Shown here one piece after another: positions 5,251-12,358 of a stretch of DNA of 13,394 nucleotides. The stretch's first letter is position 1, and each line of letters begins with the position of its first letter. Both the position numbers and the translations under genes were made by a program. The DNA comes from Candidatus Nealsoniibacteriota bacterium (GTDB lineage Bacteria > Patescibacteriota > Minisyncoccia > Minisyncoccales > PWPS01): the NCBI GenBank assembly GCA_003554445.1, contig PWGJ01000098.1:1-13394 (forward strand), in the 5' to 3' direction. The notes below the pieces were generated by a model, which was not told the DNA's origin, made no database searches, and was given only the letters and a program-made list of their open reading frames with translations.

Positions 5251-7764
5251 TTACAATATCTTTCTCAAAAATTTAGCTGTCTTACTCTTTTTCTTACTTT
5301 TAATTATTTCCGGAGGACCTGTGACTACAATTTCTCCACCGTTTTCTCCACAACCGGGACCGAGATCAATAATGTAGTCGGAAGATTTTATTATCTCTAA
5401 ATTATGCTCAATTATAACCACTGAGTTTCCTCTGGAAACTAAATCTTGAAGCACATTTATTAACTTTCGTACATCCTCATAATGAAGTCCGACAGTCGGC
5501 TCATCAAGGAGATAAAGCGTGCTCCTGGTATCTTTTCTGGAAAGCTCAGAGGCCAGCTTAACTCTTTGAGCTTCTCCTCCCGAAAGTGTCGGAGACGGCT
5601 GCCCCAGCTTTAGATAGCCCAATCCGACATCAAAAAGTGTTTCCAGTTTTCTATGAATCCAGGGAGTGTCTTTAAAAAAGCTCATCGCCTCTTCAATCGT
5701 CATATTGAGAACTTCATAAATATTTTTTCCTCTGTACTCAACCTCCAAAGTTTCATTGTTGAATCTTTTACCTTTACACTCATCACAAGTAACTTGGACC
5801 GTGGGCAAAAAGTGCATCTCTACCGATATATGTCCGTACCCATTACAATTTTCACACCTTCCACCTTTGGTGTTAAAACTAAACCTGCCCTTATCCCAGC
5901 CTCTCATTTTAGCCTCGTCAGTAGTTGCGAAAAGCTCTCGTATATCCGTCCAAGCGCTAACATAAGTTCCGGGAGTTGACCTGGGTGTTCTGCCGATTGG
6001 AGATTGATCGATATTAATTACCTTGTCTATATATTCCAATCCTTTTATGTCATCAAACTTACCGGGCTTTTTATCCGCATGATGAAGCTCATTGGTTAAG
6101 TGCTTGTAAAGAGTTTCATAAATTAAAGTTGATTTTCCGGATCCGGAAACACCGGTAACCGTTACGAATCTTCTGAGCGGTATATCCACATTCATGTTTT
6201 TAAGGTTGTTTTTGGAGGCTCCTTTAATCTTTAATTTCGGAGTTCCCGCCTTCACCTTTCTTCTTTGTGGAGGTACCGGAATCTTCTTTTTTCTTCGTAG
6301 ATACTTGAGAGTTAGAGAGTCTTGGTTTTCATCCTCTAAAATATCCGGCATGTCGCCTTGAGCGACTATCTCCCCTCCGTGAACTCCGGCTCCGGGTCCG
6401 AAATCAACTAAATGATCCGAAGCCATTATCGTCTCCTCATCGTGCTCAACAACCACAATAGTATTACCTTTCTCTTTTAGTTCTTTTAAAGTCTTTATAA
6501 GCCTGGCATTATCATATTGATGAAGCCCTATCGTCGGTTCATCCAAAATATAAAGAGTGCCAACCAAACCGGATCCGACTTGAGAAGCTAGTCGTATTCT
6601 TTGAGACTCTCCGCCGGAAAGAGTGCCCGCCTCCCTATCCAAAGTTAGATAGTCGAGACCGATATCGAGCAAAAATCCAAGTCTTTGGTTAATCTCTCTA
6701 AGCGGTGCTTTTGCTATCTTCATCTGATCTTCCGAAAGATATTCATCCAACTCACTGAAATAAAGAGCAGCTTCATCTATCTTCATATCTGTAACTTCAA
6801 CAATATTTTTATCGGCTAAAAGAATACTTAACGCTTCCGGTCTGAGCCGCCTACCTTTACATTCCGGACAAAGTTTATCCGATTTCTTATGCTTTTTTCC
6901 GATTCCTTTACATTCTTCACAAGCTCCGTAAGGACTATTAAAAGAAAACATTCTGGGCTCGATCGTCGGGTAGGCAAAATTACAAACCGGACAAGAAAGA
7001 TCTTCCGAAAATATATATTCACTTTTAGTGGGTTCAATATAAACTTGTAAAGAGCCACCACCTTTTTTAAGGGATGTTTCGACTGCCTCGACCAACCTTC
7101 TTCTATTTTCTTTTTTGGTGAAGTCAAATTCGGCCGGAATTCTATCAATAACTATGGATATTTCATGTTTTTTATTTTTTTCCAACTCAATCCTTTCTCT
7201 GAGCGACTTGAAATCACCATCTATTCTCGCCTCTGCAAATCCCTGATTTAAGTAATCATAAAGAAGTTGATAATACTCCCCTTTTCTTCCTCGAACAACT
7301 TCGGCCATAACTACTATTTCATTACCTTCTTCAGCTATTTTAATTATCGAATCGACCATCTCGGTTACTCCCATGGTTTGAATCTTTCTGCCGCATTCCG
7401 GACAATGAGGAGTTCCCAGTCTGGCAAAAAGAACTCTCATAAAATCGTAAACTTCGGTAATGGTCGCTACCGTCGAACGCGGATTTTTGGAATGCGCTTT
7501 TTGATCTATTGAAATCGCGGGAGAAAGACCTGTTATTTCATCCACTTCCGGCTTATTCATTCGATTCAAAAATTGCCTTGCATATGCCGAAAGTGATTCA
7601 ACGTATCTTCTCTGACCTTCGGCGAATATGGTATCAAAAGCCAGGGATGTCTTTCCGCTTCCCGAAACACCGGTAAAAACCGTCATCTTGTTTCTGGGAA
7701 TTTCCAGATTAACATTCTTTAGGTTATGCTGTTTAGCGCCTTCAATTTTAATCTTTTTTTTCAT
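5251..7764 (-). CDS. uvrA: Excinuclease ABC subunit UvrA, lacking the insertion domain
   Basis: UvrA is the damage-sensing ATPase dimer that loads UvrB on DNA. Here it has 837 residues; the usual length is about 940. Both ABC ATPase modules are complete: Walker A GVSGSGKTS (32-40) and GVSGSGKST (538-546), signatures LSGGESQR (382-389) and LSGGEAQR (727-734), Walker B LYILDEPTIGLH (404-415) and LYLLDEPTVGLH (750-761), and H-loop His441 and His787. Zinc cysteine pairs are at 121/124, 258/261, 282/285, 299/302, 637/640 and 660/663. The UvrB-binding region (about 131-245) is present, so this is not a UvrA2-type protein. Only 13 residues separate CEEC (282-285) from CPEC (299-302), where typical UvrA has an insertion domain of about 110 residues that contacts DNA. 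The ATG lies inside the uvrB 3' end (17-base overlap). Confidence 0.97.
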   Translation of the reverse strand: MKKKIKIEGAKQHNLKNVNLEIPRNKMTVFTGVSGSGKTSLAFDTIFAEGQRRYVESLSAYARQFLNRMNKPEVDEITGLSPAISIDQKAHSKNPRSTVATITEVYDFMRVLFARLGTPHCPECGRKIQTMGVTEMVDSIIKIAEEGNEIVVMAEVVRGRKGEYYQLLYDYLNQGFAEARIDGDFKSLRERIELEKNKKHEISIVIDRIPAEFDFTKKENRRRLVEAVETSLKKGGGSLQVYIEPTKSEYIFSEDLSCPVCNFAYPTIEPRMFSFNSPYGACEECKGIGKKHKKSDKLCPECKGRRLRPEALSILLADKNIVEVTDMKIDEAALYFSELDEYLSEDQMKIAKAPLREINQRLGFLLDIGLDYLTLDREAGTLSGGESQRIRLASQVGSGLVGTLYILDEPTIGLHQYDNARLIKTLKELKEKGNTIVVVEHDEETIMASDHLVDFGPGAGVHGGEIVAQGDMPDILEDENQDSLTLKYLRRKKKIPVPPQRRKVKAGTPKLKIKGASKNNLKNMNVDIPLRRFVTVTGVSGSGKSTLIYETLYKHLTNELHHADKKPGKFDDIKGLEYIDKVINIDQSPIGRTPRSTPGTYVSAWTDIRELFATTDEAKMRGWDKGRFSFNTKGGRCENCNGYGHISVEMHFLPTVQVTCDECKGKRFNNETLEVEYRGKNIYEVLNMTIEEAMSFFKDTPWIHRKLETLFDVGLGYLKLGQPSPTLSGGEAQRVKLASELSRKDTRSTLYLLDEPTVGLHYEDVRKLINVLQDLVSRGNSVVIIEHNLEIIKSSDYIIDLGPGCGENGGEIVVTGPPEIIKSKKKSKTAKFLRKIL

Positions 7765-9733
7765 TTTTTTTCTTTTCTAATGCTTTAATTTCATCTCTTA
7801 AGACTGCTGCGGTTTCAAAATCAAGATCTTTTGCCGCCTTCTTCATCTCTTTTTTCTTCTTTTTGATTAATTCTGAAAAGTCTTTTTCATCCTCCGGCAG
7901 GGCCTGAGTTTCCAAGTCGAGAACTTGCTCAGCGGGTGTTATGTCACTGATTTTTTTCTTGATTGTTTGCGGTGTAATATTGTGCTTTTTGTTATATTCA
8001 ATCTGTTTTTTACGTCTTTCTCTGGTAGTTTTAACCGCCCTTTCTACCGATCCGGTAATTTTATCGGCATATATTAGCACTTCACCATTTACATTTCTGG
8101 CCGCTCTTCCCATCGTTTGAATCAGGGTCGTCTCACTCCTCAAGAATCCTTCTTGATCAGCATCGAGTATGGCTACCAAGGAAACTTCGGGTAAATCGAG
8201 TCCTTCCCTGAGAAGGTTAACTCCGACAACTACGTCTATCTCCCCTTTTCTCAAGTTTGTTAATATTTTCACTCGGTCAAAAGAATCTATATCGCTGTGC
8301 AAATAAGAAACCTCAATATCCTCTTCTTCTTCCAAATACTCGGTAAGATCCTCGGCCATCTTTTTGGTGAGCGTAGTAACTAACGCTCGCTCTCCTTTGT
8401 CCACCGTCTCTTTTAATCTGGGAATCAAATCTTTTATTTGTGTCTTCGCCGATTCAATAGTAACTCTCGGGTCCACGAGTCCGGTCGGTCTGATAATCTG
8501 CTTTACAACTTGATCGGACCTATCCAGTTCATAATCTCCGGGAGTTGCCGAAGTATAAATAACTTGATTTACCTTCTTTTCAAACTCTTTCAATTTTAAT
8601 GGCCTATTTTCCATAGCTGACGGAAGCCTGAACCCACCCTCTATAAGATGTTTTTTTCTTGATTTGTTTCCGGCATACATCCCTCTTATTTGGGGGATTG
8701 TAATATGCGACTCATCTACAACCGTTAAAAAATCATCCGGAAAATAATCCAAAAGTGAAGCCGGGGTATCTCCCGGATTTCTTCCCGAAAGATGCATAGT
8801 ATAATTTTCAATACCGTGACAAAAGCCCTGCTCTCTTATTTTAGCCATATCTTCCCTGGTTCTTTGTTCTATTCGTTCCGCTTCCAGATATCTATCTTTA
8901 TCTTCGAAAAATTTTATCCTTTCTTCCAACTCCTTTTCTATTGATTTCAAGGCTCTTTTCGTTCTTTTTTCACTTGATACGTAATGCCTGACCGGGGATA
9001 TTACCGCGTGTTCAACTTTGGGAGTTTCACCCGGGATGAATCCTTCCACCGGATCAACTCTGTAAATATTTTTTATCTCTCCGTTTTTTGTTTCTATATC
9101 ATATATAACGTCTTCATTGGTCGGCATTATCTGAAAATTTTCTCCTCTCACCCTAAACTTACCTTTATCCAAAACCGAGGGCGTTCTCTCCAGTTGCATA
9201 TCCAGAAGAGTTTTTATGAGGTCGTCCTTTTCTATCCTTTGGCCTTCTTCTAATTTTAAAATGTTATCCAAGTACTCTTTAGGTAGCCCTAAGTCATATA
9301 TACAAGATACCGAAGCAACCACTATCACGTCACTTCTGGTCAAAAGGTCGGTTGTCGCCTTGTGTCTGAGACGATCGATCTCTTCATTAATCATCGCCTC
9401 TTTTCTTATATATGTATCGGTAGATTGAATGTAGGCTTCCGGTTGATAATAATCATAATAAGAAACAAAATAATGGACTGCATTTTCAGGAAAAGCTTCT
9501 CTAAACTCATTGCAAAGTTGAGCTGCTAAAGTTTTATTATGAGAAACCACCAAAGTCGGTTTTTGTGTATTTTCTATTACATTAGAAACCGTAAAAGTTT
9601 TTCCCGAACCGGTAATACCAAGTAAGGTTTGATCTTCAAACCCTCTCTTTATCCCTTCGGTCAACTTATTAATGGCTTTTGGTTGGTCACCTGCGGGATC
9701 AAACTCAGAATGTAATTTTAATTTTTTCCCCAT
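7748..9733 (-). CDS. uvrB: Excinuclease ABC subunit UvrB
   Basis: UvrB is the DNA-dependent ATPase that verifies damage and recruits UvrC. At 661 residues it is full length. Walker A is GITGSGKT (39-46). The aromatic beta-hairpin that clamps one DNA strand begins at YYDYYQPEAYIQ (92-103) and continues through TYIRKEA. Walker B is VVDESH (338-343), SAT is at 395-397, and the later helicase motifs are VNLLREGLDLPE (505-516) and QTMGRAARN (539-547). The C-terminal UVR helix pair (about 620-655: KKAAKDLDFETAAVLRDEIK) would pair with the UVR motif of UvrC. It is first in the uvrBA pair. The start ATG 9733 gives the normal N-terminus, but only a weak AAAAAGAA precedes it; a G5 tract lies 23 bases further up, inside a hairpin. 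Confidence 0.98.
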   Translation of the reverse strand: MGKKLKLHSEFDPAGDQPKAINKLTEGIKRGFEDQTLLGITGSGKTFTVSNVIENTQKPTLVVSHNKTLAAQLCNEFREAFPENAVHYFVSYYDYYQPEAYIQSTDTYIRKEAMINEEIDRLRHKATTDLLTRSDVIVVASVSCIYDLGLPKEYLDNILKLEEGQRIEKDDLIKTLLDMQLERTPSVLDKGKFRVRGENFQIMPTNEDVIYDIETKNGEIKNIYRVDPVEGFIPGETPKVEHAVISPVRHYVSSEKRTKRALKSIEKELEERIKFFEDKDRYLEAERIEQRTREDMAKIREQGFCHGIENYTMHLSGRNPGDTPASLLDYFPDDFLTVVDESHITIPQIRGMYAGNKSRKKHLIEGGFRLPSAMENRPLKLKEFEKKVNQVIYTSATPGDYELDRSDQVVKQIIRPTGLVDPRVTIESAKTQIKDLIPRLKETVDKGERALVTTLTKKMAEDLTEYLEEEEDIEVSYLHSDIDSFDRVKILTNLRKGEIDVVVGVNLLREGLDLPEVSLVAILDADQEGFLRSETTLIQTMGRAARNVNGEVLIYADKITGSVERAVKTTRERRKKQIEYNKKHNITPQTIKKKISDITPAEQVLDLETQALPEDEKDFSELIKKKKKEMKKAAKDLDFETAAVLRDEIKALEKKKNEKKD

Positions 9734-9850
9734 TTCTTTTTATAACACTCAAAATTCCCCCTTATAATGCTCTTATAGGGGGTCTGCTTGTAAATTATTA
9801 GTCTTCCCCATTAAAAACCAATGGAAGACGATTTATTAATAATCGGTATT
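9734..9850 (-). promoter_or_regulatory. Structured uvrB leader with two hairpins and a small inverted repeat
   Basis: If transcription starts at the promoter at 9855-9882, the uvrBA mRNA has a leader of about 115 nt. Three elements are visible. CGATT/AATCG flank 7 bases (9829-9845), just after the likely start. A 10-bp stem with a 2-base bulge spans 9801-9829 (GTCTTCC/GGAAGAC plus ATT/AAT). A second 10-bp stem with a 1-base bulge spans 9757-9782 (CCCCC/GGGGG plus TATAA/TTATA). The second stem locks up the only G-rich Shine-Dalgarno-like tract before uvrB. Neither stem has a U tract, so they do not look like terminators. Translational or repressor control is possible but unproven. Confidence 0.5.
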
Positions 9851-9854
9851 AATT

Positions 9855-9882
9855 AGTTTATATTATTTTGTAAAAAAGTCAA
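9855..9882 (-). promoter_or_regulatory. Probable uvrBA promoter
   Basis: On the minus strand TTGACT (9882-9877) is a five-of-six -35 match. A -10 TAAACT (9860-9855) follows at 16 bp; the neighbouring TATAAA at 9862-9857 is a better hexamer but would leave a 14-bp spacer. This is the only good -35 between uvrB and the terminator at 9976-10006. Confidence 0.55.
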
Positions 9883-9975
9883 CCTCGCTCGGATTCTGGT
9901 TTATGGAAATTAAATCTCAAAAATAATCAAAATAATTCAAATATTCCAGTTTATTAATTCTATTAAATTTTTATT
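9883..9975. other. AT-rich intergenic spacer
   Basis: This is part of the 282-bp gap between uvrB and the next gene. Beyond the uvrB promoter and leader on one side and the terminator on the other, this stretch is AT-rich with A/T runs and shows no reading frame, repeat or RNA gene that I can support. Confidence 0.5.
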
Positions 9976-10006
9976 TAAAAAAGAGCCTCAAAGTTGCAGA
10001 GGCTCT
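9976..10006 (-). terminator. Rho-independent terminator
   Basis: On the minus strand AGAGCCTC (10006-9999) pairs with GAGGCTCT (9989-9982) around a 9-base loop, and a run of six T's follows. It sits 9 bases after the stop of the 155-residue gene and insulates it from uvrBA. Confidence 0.92.
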
Positions 10007-10015
10007 CTATTTTAA

Positions 10016-10483
10016 TTAAAATGGAGGTTGTAGAACTTCTCCCGGATCATTAACTCTATCACTCTCTAACTTTTCCAAACTTTGATTCATAAATTCAATC
10101 AATTCATCTAATTGCATTGCTCCTTGTATCAACTCATCCACATCAGCGGGATTATTAAGATCATAAATATTTTCTCGGTTCGTTAACTCTTCTATGTCCA
10201 AGATTGTTAAAGATTTTATAAAATCACTCTTATCCATCGTTACTCCTTCAGCTACAATAAAACTTTTCTTTGATTTTCCCGCTTGGGTGGACGAAGTTTC
10301 CGTAACCCAGGTATCCCCTTCTTGGGTCGTCACTACAGCCTCAACAAGATAGCCCTCCGACCCGGAACGAATTATCGCCAACCCTTTCCATTCGGAAGCT
10401 TCTTCCGCAGCCATATTCCAAAAAATCAAAATTATCGTTAATATAAGTAGTATAAAAAGACAGATCGCTTCTTCCTTTTTCAT
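10016..10483 (-). CDS. Unknown membrane-anchored protein, 155 residues
   Basis: I do not recognise a family. Residues about 6-22 (AICLFILLILTIILIFW) form one hydrophobic segment after a charged MKKEE start: an uncleaved signal anchor or a signal peptide; there is no clear lipobox. Residues 32-80 are rich in beta-type residues and Ser/Thr, ending with KSFIVAEGV, and may form a small extracytoplasmic beta domain. Residues 83-142 are acidic and helical (DKSDFIKSLTILDIEEL, then DELIQGAMQLDELIEFM). The tail is short and proline-containing. The start ATG 10483 is fixed by a strong Shine-Dalgarno AAGGAGGT 8 bases upstream, unusual in this window. With its own promoter and terminator it is a single-gene unit. 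Confidence 0.85.
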   Translation of the reverse strand: MKKEEAICLFILLILTIILIFWNMAAEEASEWKGLAIIRSGSEGYLVEAVVTTQEGDTWVTETSSTQAGKSKKSFIVAEGVTMDKSDFIKSLTILDIEELTNRENIYDLNNPADVDELIQGAMQLDELIEFMNQSLEKLESDRVNDPGEVLQPPF

Positions 10484-10528
10484 TGAAATCTACCTCCTTG
10501 GTTTTAATTTTAATGAACAATCTAATTT

Positions 10529-10557
10529 ACTATATGATTAAACCTATAATATGTCAA
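10529..10557 (-). promoter_or_regulatory. Strong promoter for the 155-residue gene
   Basis: On the minus strand a perfect -35 TTGACA (10557-10552) is followed after exactly 17 bp by TATAGT (10534-10529), a five-of-six -10. The expected start near 10522 gives a leader of about 40 nt that includes the strong Shine-Dalgarno at about 10492-10499. The promoter begins just after the terminator of the preceding gene. Confidence 0.85.
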
Positions 10558-10568
10558 CTTATTAAACT

Positions 10569-10595
10569 AAAACCACCCTACCTTAGGGTGGTTTT
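10569..10595 (-). terminator. Hairpin terminator after the Lys/Glu repeat gene
   Basis: A perfect 12-bp stem (10569-10580 with 10584-10595) closes a 3-base loop, and the minus strand ends the stem in TTTT followed by AGTTT. It lies 17 bases after the stop of the 61-residue gene and just before the next promoter, so it separates two minus-strand transcripts. Confidence 0.85.
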
Positions 10596-10612
10596 GCAAT
10601 TTTATTTTTTGA

Positions 10613-10798
10613 CTAAGCTTTGTCCTCCGGAGGAAGATCTTTTGTCATAACAAGATGCTTGTACCAATTTGGACCGTCATCATCCTCCCTTTCTTTATTT
10701 TTGTTCTTTTCTTTTTCACTTTTTTCTTTCTCTTTTTCACTTTTTTCTTTCTCCTTATTGGTAAATCCGGAATTTAATTCATTGAATTCGGGATTCAT
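10613..10798 (-). CDS. Small Lys/Glu-repeat protein (probable)
   Basis: A 61-residue frame starts with MNPEFNELNSGF and has a highly charged middle (residues 15-38) made of two EKEKSEK units plus related sequence, then an acidic DDDGPNW and the tail YKHLVMTKDLPPEDKA. There is no TM segment, signal or known domain. The middle is low complexity and comes from a 21-bp tandem DNA duplication. It is probably real because the frame ends 17 bases before a strong terminator, starts 40 bases after the HAD gene, and its ends are not repetitive. A TTAACA/AATAAT promoter pair (10834-10829 and 10811-10806) would start transcription within a base or two of the ATG, and there is no Shine-Dalgarno. Confidence 0.6.
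   Translation of the reverse strand: MNPEFNELNSGFTNKEKEKSEKEKEKSEKEKNKNKEREDDDGPNWYKHLVMTKDLPPEDKA
10710..10751. repeat. 21-bp perfect tandem duplication
   Basis: The same 21 bases occur at 10710-10730 and 10731-10751 without a mismatch, on a pyrimidine-rich plus strand. The unit is a multiple of three and encodes seven residues (EKEKSEK on the minus strand), so gain or loss of a copy would keep the frame of the 61-residue gene. Confidence 0.95.
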
Positions 10799-10838
10799 AA
10801 AAAATATTATTTTTATAAAAACGACCTTTGTTAAGTAT

Positions 10839-11462
10839 CTAAACTAATTGTTTTAAGATCTCATTTAAGTCTTCAGGGTTTTCAGCTATAAAATCAGCTC
10901 CGTTTCTTTCCAGCCTTCCTTTACTGTCTAGGCCCCAATCAACACCAACGGCCAAAACACCTGTCTCTTTTGCTGCTTTCATATCACCTGCTTGATCACC
11001 GACATAAGCCAAAGCATTTTTCGACATCTTGGATAGTTTTTTATCTTTACTCCTCAAAAGAGGATTGTCTTTTACGAATTCAAAAAAATCCAAATCATTT
11101 TGTTTTAAAAACTTATTAACCGTCTTTTTTCTATTGTTTGTAAAGATGGCTAACCTATAGTCTTTTTTTAAATCTTGGATAGTTTTTTCAATTCCCGGAA
11201 AGGGCTCCACTTCATCTATGTGGTTATATATTCCCACTTGGATTTTTAGTAACATTATCGGAAATTTATAAAAAGGAATATTTAATTTCTTAATCGCTTT
11301 CCTTATTCCCGATTCTTTTAATTTTTCCACCTCTTTCGGAGAAATATTGTCGTCGGTGTAATCTTTAATAATTTCACCACCCGTTTTATAGATAACGGGC
11401 AAACTATCAGCGATAGTTCCGTCAAAATCAAAAATAATTAAACTTTTATTTTTATCAGACAT
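10839..11462 (-). CDS. HAD-superfamily phosphatase, phosphoglycolate phosphatase-like
   Basis: The product (207 residues) should be a cytoplasmic, Mg-dependent phosphatase that uses an aspartyl-phosphate intermediate. Motif I is FDFDGTIADS (11-20; nucleophile Asp12 and acid/base Asp14). A helical cap spans about 20-85, motif II is IFTNN (106-110, Thr108), motif III is a lysine in the SKDKK stretch (138-142), and motif IV is YVGDQAGD (153-160; Asp156 and Asp160). The layout resembles Gph/HAD subfamily IA, but the substrate cannot be told. ATG 11462 is chosen; a TTG one codon upstream is also open. The start overlaps the htpX stop by 8 bases, so the two are translated from one transcript. The usual KPxP spacer of motif III is absent. 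Confidence 0.9.
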   Translation of the reverse strand: MSDKNKSLIIFDFDGTIADSLPVIYKTGGEIIKDYTDDNISPKEVEKLKESGIRKAIKKLNIPFYKFPIMLLKIQVGIYNHIDEVEPFPGIEKTIQDLKKDYRLAIFTNNRKKTVNKFLKQNDLDFFEFVKDNPLLRSKDKKLSKMSKNALAYVGDQAGDMKAAKETGVLAVGVDWGLDSKGRLERNGADFIAENPEDLNEILKQLV

Positions 11463-12348
11463 CAATATCTTTTAGATTTTGGATTCTTTCTTCAAGCGGT
11501 GGATGGGTTGCAAAAAGCTTGTGGATCCATTTCTGACCTTTGTCATCCTCCCTGAAGGGGTTGATTATATAAAGATGTGCAGTGGCATCGCTGGCTGACT
11601 GCATGCTTTTAGGGTAATTTTTAATCTTTTCCAACGCTTCCGCCAAAGCCTGGGGATGTCTGGTCATAAGAGCTGCAGAAGAATCAGCCAGATACTCTCT
11701 TTTTCTGGATATGGCAAGCTTTATAACGGTAGCTACAAGCGGAGCTAAAATAGCCGCAAAAAGTGCAATTATAAGAGTTATTGCACCTCCTTTACCCTTA
11801 CTTCTCCTTCCGAACATGGTTGATCTGACGAATATTCTGGATAAAAAAGCAACCGTCGCTGCTAAAACCACTACTACCGTAGAAAGTAAAACATCTCTAT
11901 TTTTTATGTGTGATAATTCGTGGGCTAAAACCGCTTCCAGCTCACTTCTGTCCATCAACTGTAAAAGACCCTTGGTAACGGCAATAACACTATTTTCAGG
12001 ATTTCTACCGGTAGCAAAAGCATTCGGCTGGCTTTCATTTAAAATGTAAAGATTGGGCATGGGCATTCCTTCTGACATGGCTAAATTTTCAACCAGCCTG
12101 TAATACTCGGGGTATTCTGATTTCTTTACCTCTTTCGCATTGGACATTCTTAAAACCAATTTGTCCGAATAAAAATAAGAATAGAAACTACTAAAAATGC
12201 TGATTGCCAGAGCTATCCATAAAAAAATATAGCTTCCCGTGTAATAAGAAATACCCCAACCCACAGCCACGACAAAAAGTGACATCAAGGTTAAATAGAT
12301 CCAAGTTTTTAGTATATTGGACTCTTTTTCTCCGTAAAAAGTTGCCAT
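11455..12348 (-). CDS. htpX: HtpX-like M48 family membrane metalloprotease
   Basis: This 297-residue zinc protease of the inner membrane degrades damaged or misfolded membrane proteins. The zinc site is AHELSH (142-147; ligands His143 and His147, catalytic Glu144), with the third ligand Glu218 in REYLAD. Four hydrophobic segments are seen, near 15-36, 38-58, 153-173 and 189-213, as in HtpX, and the catalytic domain faces the cytoplasm. Other family features are NAFATG (109-114) and the C-terminal ATHPPLEERIQNL (280-292). Length is normal. It begins 10 bases after the lemA stop, a widespread lemA-htpX pairing, and overlaps the HAD gene by 8 bases. Confidence 0.95.
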   Translation of the reverse strand: MATFYGEKESNILKTWIYLTLMSLFVVAVGWGISYYTGSYIFLWIALAISIFSSFYSYFYSDKLVLRMSNAKEVKKSEYPEYYRLVENLAMSEGMPMPNLYILNESQPNAFATGRNPENSVIAVTKGLLQLMDRSELEAVLAHELSHIKNRDVLLSTVVVVLAATVAFLSRIFVRSTMFGRRSKGKGGAITLIIALFAAILAPLVATVIKLAISRKREYLADSSAALMTRHPQALAEALEKIKNYPKSMQSASDATAHLYIINPFREDDKGQKWIHKLFATHPPLEERIQNLKDIDV

Positions 12349-12358
12349 ATTATTTCAG

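Noticed and set aside
6828..7148. 106-codon frame inside uvrA on the same strand
   Set aside because: It is an out-of-frame shadow of uvrA with no recognisable motif, and uvrA is conserved throughout this interval.
9757..9782. Hairpin before uvrB as a transcription terminator
   Set aside because: No T tract follows on either strand, and a better terminator for the upstream gene lies at 9976-10006.
11463..11465. TTG start for the HAD phosphatase one codon upstream
   Set aside because: It adds one residue and the following ATG at 11462 is the more usual start; neither has a clear ribosome site.
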